NCBI GenBank assembly: GCA_016927755.1
Contig: JAFGLZ010000111.1
Coordinates: 62,001-126,000, forward strand
From: Phycisphaerae bacterium
GTDB lineage: Bacteria > Planctomycetota > Phycisphaerae > UBA1845 > JAFGLZ01
Direction of reading: 5' to 3'
DNA length: 64,000 bases
Every line of letters starts with the position of its first letter. Positions within the stretch are counted from its first letter, which is position 1. The notes beneath the pieces are model-generated. The model was not told where the DNA came from and searched no databases. It was given only the letters and a program-made list of their open reading frames with translations. This document shows positions 59,990 through 64,000 of this stretch, in pieces. The translations under genes and the position numbers were made by a program.

Positions 59990-61927
59990 ATGAGGAACAC
60001 GAACGCCTTTTCCACCACATGCCTATGGATATTCGCAGGTCTGATCGCGGCTCCCTGGGGACACGCCCCCGTCTCGGCCCAGGGGGCTCCGGAACTCCCG
60101 CCGCTCGGCGCCATCTTGGTTGATACCGCGCCGGTGGACGGCCGTGTCTTCATCGACGGCAAGCCCTGCGGAACCGCTCCCGTGTTTCGAGCCGTCAGCA
60201 TCGGCAAGCACGTGGTGAGCTTCGGCGACGTGCCCAACTACACCAAGCCCGCGCCGCGGGTCGTCAAAGTACGGTTCCTACAACTCGCGGAGGTCACCGG
60301 AGACTACACGCTCAACACCGGCGTCCTCTTGGTCGACACCACGCCCATTCAGGCCGACGTGTACGTGGACGGCACGAACTGGGGCGAAGCGCCGGAAAGC
60401 AACATCATGGCGCCCGGGTCGTACTCCGTCACCTTCGGCGACGTGCCGGGCTACGTCACCCCTCCGGGACAAGTCGCCGACGTCGTCAACGACAAGACTA
60501 CCAAGGTCATTGGCACATATCAGCCTCTGCCTCCCGACACGGGAATCCTCAGCGTCGATACCATTCCCATCAAGGGCGACGTCTTCGTCGACGGCGTCAG
60601 TTGGGGCACCGCGCCCGAGACGAAGGCCGTCAGCGTCGGCGAGCACGTGGTCAGCTTCAGCGACCACCCCGACTACGTGACGCCCGAACCGATCACCGCC
60701 GGCGTCGAGAAGGACAAAACGACCCAGGTTGTGGCGGATTACGTGCGCCAGACCGGCACCTTGAGCGTGATGACCACGCCGGTGGCGGGCGAGGTCTTTG
60801 TCGACGACGAATCATGGGGCATCGCCCCCCAGGCCCGGCTGGTCGATACCGGAACGCATACGATCACGTTCGGCCAGGTCGACCTTTACGTCACGCCGCC
60901 CTCCCAGACCGTCTCCGTGGCGTACAACGAGGCTACGGTGACCACCGGGACCTACGTGCTCATCCCACCGTTGAAAGGCCACCTCGCCGTCGATACCTCG
61001 CCGATCAACGCCGAGGTCTTCGTCAATGGTGAATCATGGGGGACGTCCCCCGTCAGCCGCGCCGTCGACGTCGGGAACTACACCGTCAGCTTCGCCGACG
61101 TCGACGGATACGTCACTCCGGAGGCCGTCATCACCCAGGTCGAAGAGGGCCGGACGACCTCCGTGGCCGGAACCTACACGCCGCTGTCGCCTGATACCGG
61201 CGTGCTGGTCGTGCTGACCGCGCCTGTGTCCGGCCAGGTCATCGTCGACGGCGACGACTGGGGCGTCGCGCCCGTCAGCCGCTACCTCGACGTCGGAACG
61301 CATAGCGTTCAGTTCGGCCGCGTCGCCGGCTACGTCACACCGCTCGATCACGAAGTCAATATCACCGAGAACCAGACCGAGCAGGTCGAAGGGACCTACA
61401 CACCGGTTCCGCCCGGCAAGGGCACGCTCGCCGTGGATACCTCGCCGCCCAAGGGCGAGGTCATCGTCGACGGCGTTTCTTGGGGCACCGCGCCCGAGAC
61501 CGACACCGTCGACGCCGGCAGCCATACCGTCCGGTTCGGCCAGGTGCCCGGCTTCATCACCCCCGACGACCAGGTCGTCAACGTCACCGAGAACGAAACC
61601 ACGTCGGTCTCCGCCGTCTACAAACCGCTCGTCTGCGTCCTTAACGCGAGTGTGGACGGCAAAGGAGAGATCGAGCCCCCCGCCGGCGAGTACCTGGTGG
61701 GAGAAACCGTCGTTCTGCTGGCCTTGCCCAACACCGGCAACATGTTTCATCGCTGGGAGGGCGACGTCACCGGGTCGGAGAATCCTCGCACGCTCAAGAT
61801 GAATGGCAACAAGACCGTCAAGGCCGTCTTCGGGACGGTGCTGCCGCCGTGCTGCGGGATTTCGCTACTGGCCGCCGTTCCGCTCTTGCTGTTCGTGGCA
61901 GCCTACTGGATGGCGCCCCGGAGATAG
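59990..61927 (+). CDS. Surface protein with seven PEGA repeats and C-terminal membrane anchor
   Basis: 645 residues. Signal peptide LWIFAGLIAAPWGHAPVSAQ. Seven tandem PEGA repeats of about 70-75 residues cover residues about 40-550; repeat starts include GAILVDTAPVDGRVFIDGKP, GVLLVDTTPIQADVYVDGTN, GILSVDTIPIKGDVFVDGVS and GTLAVDTSPPKGEVIVDGVS, each with a W/C-G-x-AP turn and a Y(V)TP motif. A divergent InlB-type repeat follows (KGEIEPPAGEYLVGETVVLL, FHRWEGDVTGSENPRTLKMN). The C-terminus CCGISLLAAVPLLLFVAAYW + MAPRR has the Cys-Gly, hydrophobic span and Arg tail of a sorting/anchor signal. Likely a cell-surface structural or adhesive protein. Confidence 0.88.
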   Translation: MRNTNAFSTTCLWIFAGLIAAPWGHAPVSAQGAPELPPLGAILVDTAPVDGRVFIDGKPCGTAPVFRAVSIGKHVVSFGDVPNYTKPAPRVVKVRFLQLAEVTGDYTLNTGVLLVDTTPIQADVYVDGTNWGEAPESNIMAPGSYSVTFGDVPGYVTPPGQVADVVNDKTTKVIGTYQPLPPDTGILSVDTIPIKGDVFVDGVSWGTAPETKAVSVGEHVVSFSDHPDYVTPEPITAGVEKDKTTQVVADYVRQTGTLSVMTTPVAGEVFVDDESWGIAPQARLVDTGTHTITFGQVDLYVTPPSQTVSVAYNEATVTTGTYVLIPPLKGHLAVDTSPINAEVFVNGESWGTSPVSRAVDVGNYTVSFADVDGYVTPEAVITQVEEGRTTSVAGTYTPLSPDTGVLVVLTAPVSGQVIVDGDDWGVAPVSRYLDVGTHSVQFGRVAGYVTPLDHEVNITENQTEQVEGTYTPVPPGKGTLAVDTSPPKGEVIVDGVSWGTAPETDTVDAGSHTVRFGQVPGFITPDDQVVNVTENETTSVSAVYKPLVCVLNASVDGKGEIEPPAGEYLVGETVVLLALPNTGNMFHRWEGDVTGSENPRTLKMNGNKTVKAVFGTVLPPCCGISLLAAVPLLLFVAAYWMAPRR

Positions 61928-61960
61928 CCGACGTGCCCGATTGCGTCGCAGGGGGAGGCC

Positions 61961-63151
61961 ATGGACGCGCGGCTCCATGACGCCTATCACAAGAAGTCCG
62001 AGACGGTCCGTTGGGGCAAGCGGCGGATCGTCCTGGACATCCCTGTCGACGTCTTCAGCTCGCACCAGCTCGACCTCGGCACGAACTTCCTGCTCAAGCA
62101 GATGGCCGCGGCCGGGGCCACTTGGCCGAGCGCGCTCGACGTCGGCTGCGGCTACGGACCGATCGCCCTGTTCCTCGCCTCGCAGCGGCTCAGCCAGCGC
62201 GTCCTCGGAATCGATCGCGACGTCCTGGCGATCGCCTTCGCCGAGTGGAACGCGCGGCAAAACGGCCTGGACGGTGTTTCGTTCGAGCCCGGCCTGGCCT
62301 ACGACTGTGTCGGCGGATGCAAGTTCGATCTCGTCGCCGCCAACGTCCCCGCCAAGGCCGGCGAGGGAGTCCATCGTCTCTTCCTCCTCGGCGCTCAGGA
62401 TCTCCTGACCCCCGACGGTGAGGTCTGGATCGTCGTCGTCCAACCGCTCGAAGACGCCATCGACGCGATCCTCGACCACGAGAACGTCGACCTCCGCGAC
62501 AAGGCCTCCCGTCGCGGACACGTCGTCTACCGCTACGCTTTTCGAGGCCCGGTGCCCACACCGGACCGTCCGTACGACCGCGGACTGCGGACGTTCCGAT
62601 GGAAGAAGTCGATCCGGTATGACCTGCGGACCTGGCACGGCCTGCCCGAGTTCGACACGCTCTCGACGGACACGGAGCTTGGCTTCGCGTTGCTGGACGG
62701 TTACCTCGAGCGCGAGCGAGTCCAGTCCGTCGCCGTCTGGAACCCCGGCCACGGGCACATCCCCGTGTTTCTCGGTCAGGCGGTCGACCGGCCCTTCGAC
62801 CTCCGCATCCACGCCCGCGACGCCCTGGCCATCGAGGCCACTCGCGGCAACCTCGAGCTCAATGGGTTCAAGGGTCGTATCGACGCGCGCCTATCGATCG
62901 ATTACGCCATCGGCGACGACGCGTTCCGTCCCGACCTGATCATCGCGCGACTCAACAGCGACCTTGGCGACGAACTCGCCGGCGGCATCGTCGCGAGGTC
63001 GTTCGCTGATCACCCCGCCTGTACCATGATCCTCTGCGGACGGGCCGCCTTCATCACTCGCCTCGAACAGCGTCTGTCGAGCCAGGGGGGCGAGGTGGTC
63101 CGGCGTCTCAAGCGAAAGGGCTTCATCGCCACGCGTCTGTGTCCAAAGTGA
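61961..63151 (+). CDS. RsmC/RlmG-like methyltransferase with duplicated domain
   Basis: 396 residues. The first half is an active-looking MTS-type methyltransferase: LDIPVDVFSSHQLDLGTNFL, SALDVGCGYGPIALFLASQR, VLGIDRDVLAIAFAEWNARQ and FDLVAANVPAKAGEGVHRLF. The last element occupies the place of the catalytic NPP(F/Y) motif but reads NVPA. The second half (VQSVAVWNPGHGHIPVFLGQ, FDLRIHARDALAIEATRGNL, PDLIIARLNSDLGDELAGGI) looks like a degenerate second Rossmann domain. Homologues methylate guanine N2 in rRNA, but the altered motif leaves this open. GGGGGAGG precedes the ATG. Confidence 0.82.
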   Translation: MDARLHDAYHKKSETVRWGKRRIVLDIPVDVFSSHQLDLGTNFLLKQMAAAGATWPSALDVGCGYGPIALFLASQRLSQRVLGIDRDVLAIAFAEWNARQNGLDGVSFEPGLAYDCVGGCKFDLVAANVPAKAGEGVHRLFLLGAQDLLTPDGEVWIVVVQPLEDAIDAILDHENVDLRDKASRRGHVVYRYAFRGPVPTPDRPYDRGLRTFRWKKSIRYDLRTWHGLPEFDTLSTDTELGFALLDGYLERERVQSVAVWNPGHGHIPVFLGQAVDRPFDLRIHARDALAIEATRGNLELNGFKGRIDARLSIDYAIGDDAFRPDLIIARLNSDLGDELAGGIVARSFADHPACTMILCGRAAFITRLEQRLSSQGGEVVRRLKRKGFIATRLCPK

Positions 63152-63205
63152 CGTCGGCTTGGATTCGAAGGCATGCAGGCCCGCGCGGCGGGAGTCAAAG
63201 GGCGA

Positions 63206-63233
63206 GGGACGCCGGTGTTGCCACCGACGTCCC
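63206..63233. terminator. Bidirectional hairpin between convergent genes
   Basis: GGGACGCCGGTG (63206-63217), loop TTGC, CACCGACGTCCC (63222-63233): a 12-base stem with a single C/A mismatch, in the 113-base gap between two converging genes. No T-tract, so it may act as a barrier or 3' stabiliser more than a classic terminator. Confidence 0.55.
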
Positions 63234-63264
63234 CCATCCATGACACTGAAGGTTCAATTGAGAT

Positions 63265-64000
63265 CTAGAAGTCGCCGAACGCGTCGCCATCCTCGTCGGA
63301 CGCAGTGGTCGTCGCGGCTTGCGACGCCGACGCGACGGTGTGGGTCTGCGATGGACGGCTCGCCTGCCGATTGCCGGAGTCGCTCCGCGCCCGCGACGTA
63401 TGCCTGGCCATGCCCGTTCCGTTGCCGCGCGCCAGCGCGACGAGTTCATTGACCATGCCGCGAACGTTTTCAGCCTGCGCGGACAGCTCTTCGGCCGCGC
63501 TGGCGGATTCCTCGGCCCCCGCGGCGTTGGCCTGCGTGACCTTGTCCATCTGCGACATGGCCGTGTTGACCTGTTCGACGCCCTGGGCCTGTTCCTGCGA
63601 GGCCCGAGTAATCTGGGCGATGAGCTCGGCCACCTTGCTCGCGGACTCGCCGACCTTGCCGAAGCTCTCGGTCGTGTTCTGGTTGAGCTCCACGCCGCGC
63701 CCGACGCGGGAGACCGTCTGCTCGATGAGCGAGCTGGTCTCGCGGGCCGCCTCCGCCGCGCGCTGGGCCAGGTTCCGTACCTCGTCGGCCACCACGGCGA
63801 AGCCCTTGCCGTGCTCGCCCGCGCGGGCGGCCTCGACCGCCGCGTTCAGCGCCAACAGGTTCGTCTGGAACGCGATCTCCTCGATCACCTTGATGATCTT
63901 GCTGATCTCTTCGCTGGCTTCCGAGATCTCCTGCATGGCCTTGGAGGTATCCTTCATCGCCGAGCCGGCGTCGCTGATGATCTGGCTGGCGCTCGACATG
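63265..64000 (-). CDS. Methyl-accepting chemotaxis protein, C-terminal part (5' end outside window)
   Basis: About 245 residues of the cytoplasmic signalling domain; the frame is still open at the right window edge. The conserved hairpin tip is [40 protein letters not shown], followed by methylation-helix heptads ([56 protein letters not shown]). A flexible Ser/Thr/Gln tail ends in an acidic EDGDAFGDF, a short Asp/Phe motif of the type that tethers adaptation enzymes. Sensor and membrane segments lie beyond the window. It faces the methyltransferase gene across a hairpin. Confidence 0.92.
   Translation of the reverse strand, partial: MSSASQIISDAGSAMKDTSKAMQEISEASEEISKIIKVIEEIAFQTNLLALNAAVEAARAGEHGKGFAVVADEVRNLAQRAAEAARETSSLIEQTVSRVGRGVELNQNTTESFGKVGESASKVAELIAQITRASQEQAQGVEQVNTAMSQMDKVTQANAAGAEESASAAEELSAQAENVRGMVNELVALARGNGTGMARHTSRARSDSGNRQASRPSQTHTVASASQAATTTASDEDGDAFGDF

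Noticed and set aside
60100-61620. Tandem DNA repeats considered as a CRISPR-like array
   Set aside because: The periodicity is about 220 bases and reflects PEGA protein repeats; there are no short identical repeats with unique spacers and no cas genes.
61865-62812. 315-codon minus-strand frame opposite the methyltransferase gene
   Set aside because: Overlaps two well-supported + strand genes and has no recognisable domain.
1-64000. Search for tRNA, rRNA, transposase, integrase or phage genes
   Set aside because: Nothing recognisable was seen by eye; short tRNAs could be missed without a covariance search.

Overview
The window looks like a high-GC chromosomal segment from a member of Planctomycetota, probably Phycisphaerae-like. 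The evidence is the gene repertoire: a GFTLIELLVV-type pseudopilin with a C-terminal DGH tail, a 'CRACGYDL...CPECG' zinc-ribbon membrane protein, Tat-exported Gfo/Idh/MocA, aldo/keto reductase and xylose-isomerase-like proteins, a DUF1080 protein, a sulfatase, DUF4838, GH36, a parallel beta-helix protein, and interspersed hairpin repeats (one encodes the short peptide MGHGQDARAT...). I see no rRNA, tRNA, CRISPR array, transposase or phage gene.

Layout. 1-2.0 kb: the 3' end of a methyltransferase translationally coupled to a GNAT acetyltransferase, then a second methyltransferase. 2.0-18.0 kb: a regulator-plus-pathway cluster. A GntR/FCD repressor-like gene with a consensus promoter and palindromic operator is followed, all on the + strand, by four tandem paralogous secreted beta-propeller proteins (GH32/GH43-like), an SSS sodium/solute symporter, an HpcH/HpaI aldolase, a tartrate/D-malate dehydrogenase-like enzyme, an aldehyde dehydrogenase, a D-2-hydroxyacid dehydrogenase, an enolase-superfamily acid-sugar dehydratase and a secreted beta-sandwich protein. 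Together they read as extracellular release, uptake and stepwise degradation of an unidentified acidic sugar; this is the best candidate for an undescribed system. 18-34 kb: zinc-ribbon protein, amidohydrolase, a very large seven-PAS/two-GAF histidine kinase with coupled response regulator, glutathione peroxidase, a kinase-like/methyltransferase fusion, a TolC-family lipoprotein behind a perfect consensus promoter, a polytopic membrane protein, a WYL regulator and a divergent D-aminoacyl-tRNA deacylase.

34-47 kb: carbohydrate and redox genes (GH36 with NPCBM, two aldo/keto reductases, beta-helix protein, sugar isomerase-like protein), a pseudopilin, and a minus-strand DUF1080 - Gfo/Idh/MocA - ArnT-like glycosyltransferase unit. 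46.8-51.3 kb: PilT-like ATPase, STAS protein, sulfatase and a secreted alpha-toroid lipoprotein ending in a good intrinsic terminator. 51.3-62 kb is the most accessory-looking stretch: a three-gene cassette of unrecognised proteins (two lipoproteins and a small soluble protein), an SMP-30-like protein, DUF4838, a stand-alone SLATT-like two-TM protein with a beta-sandwich tail, and a seven-repeat PEGA surface protein. 62-64 kb: an RsmC/RlmG-like methyltransferase and, facing it across a hairpin, the C-terminal part of a chemotaxis receptor cut by the window edge.

Start codons were chosen by Shine-Dalgarno spacing and the position of signal peptides, so several genes are shorter than the longest open frame. 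Functions are family-level readings made by eye, without database searches.
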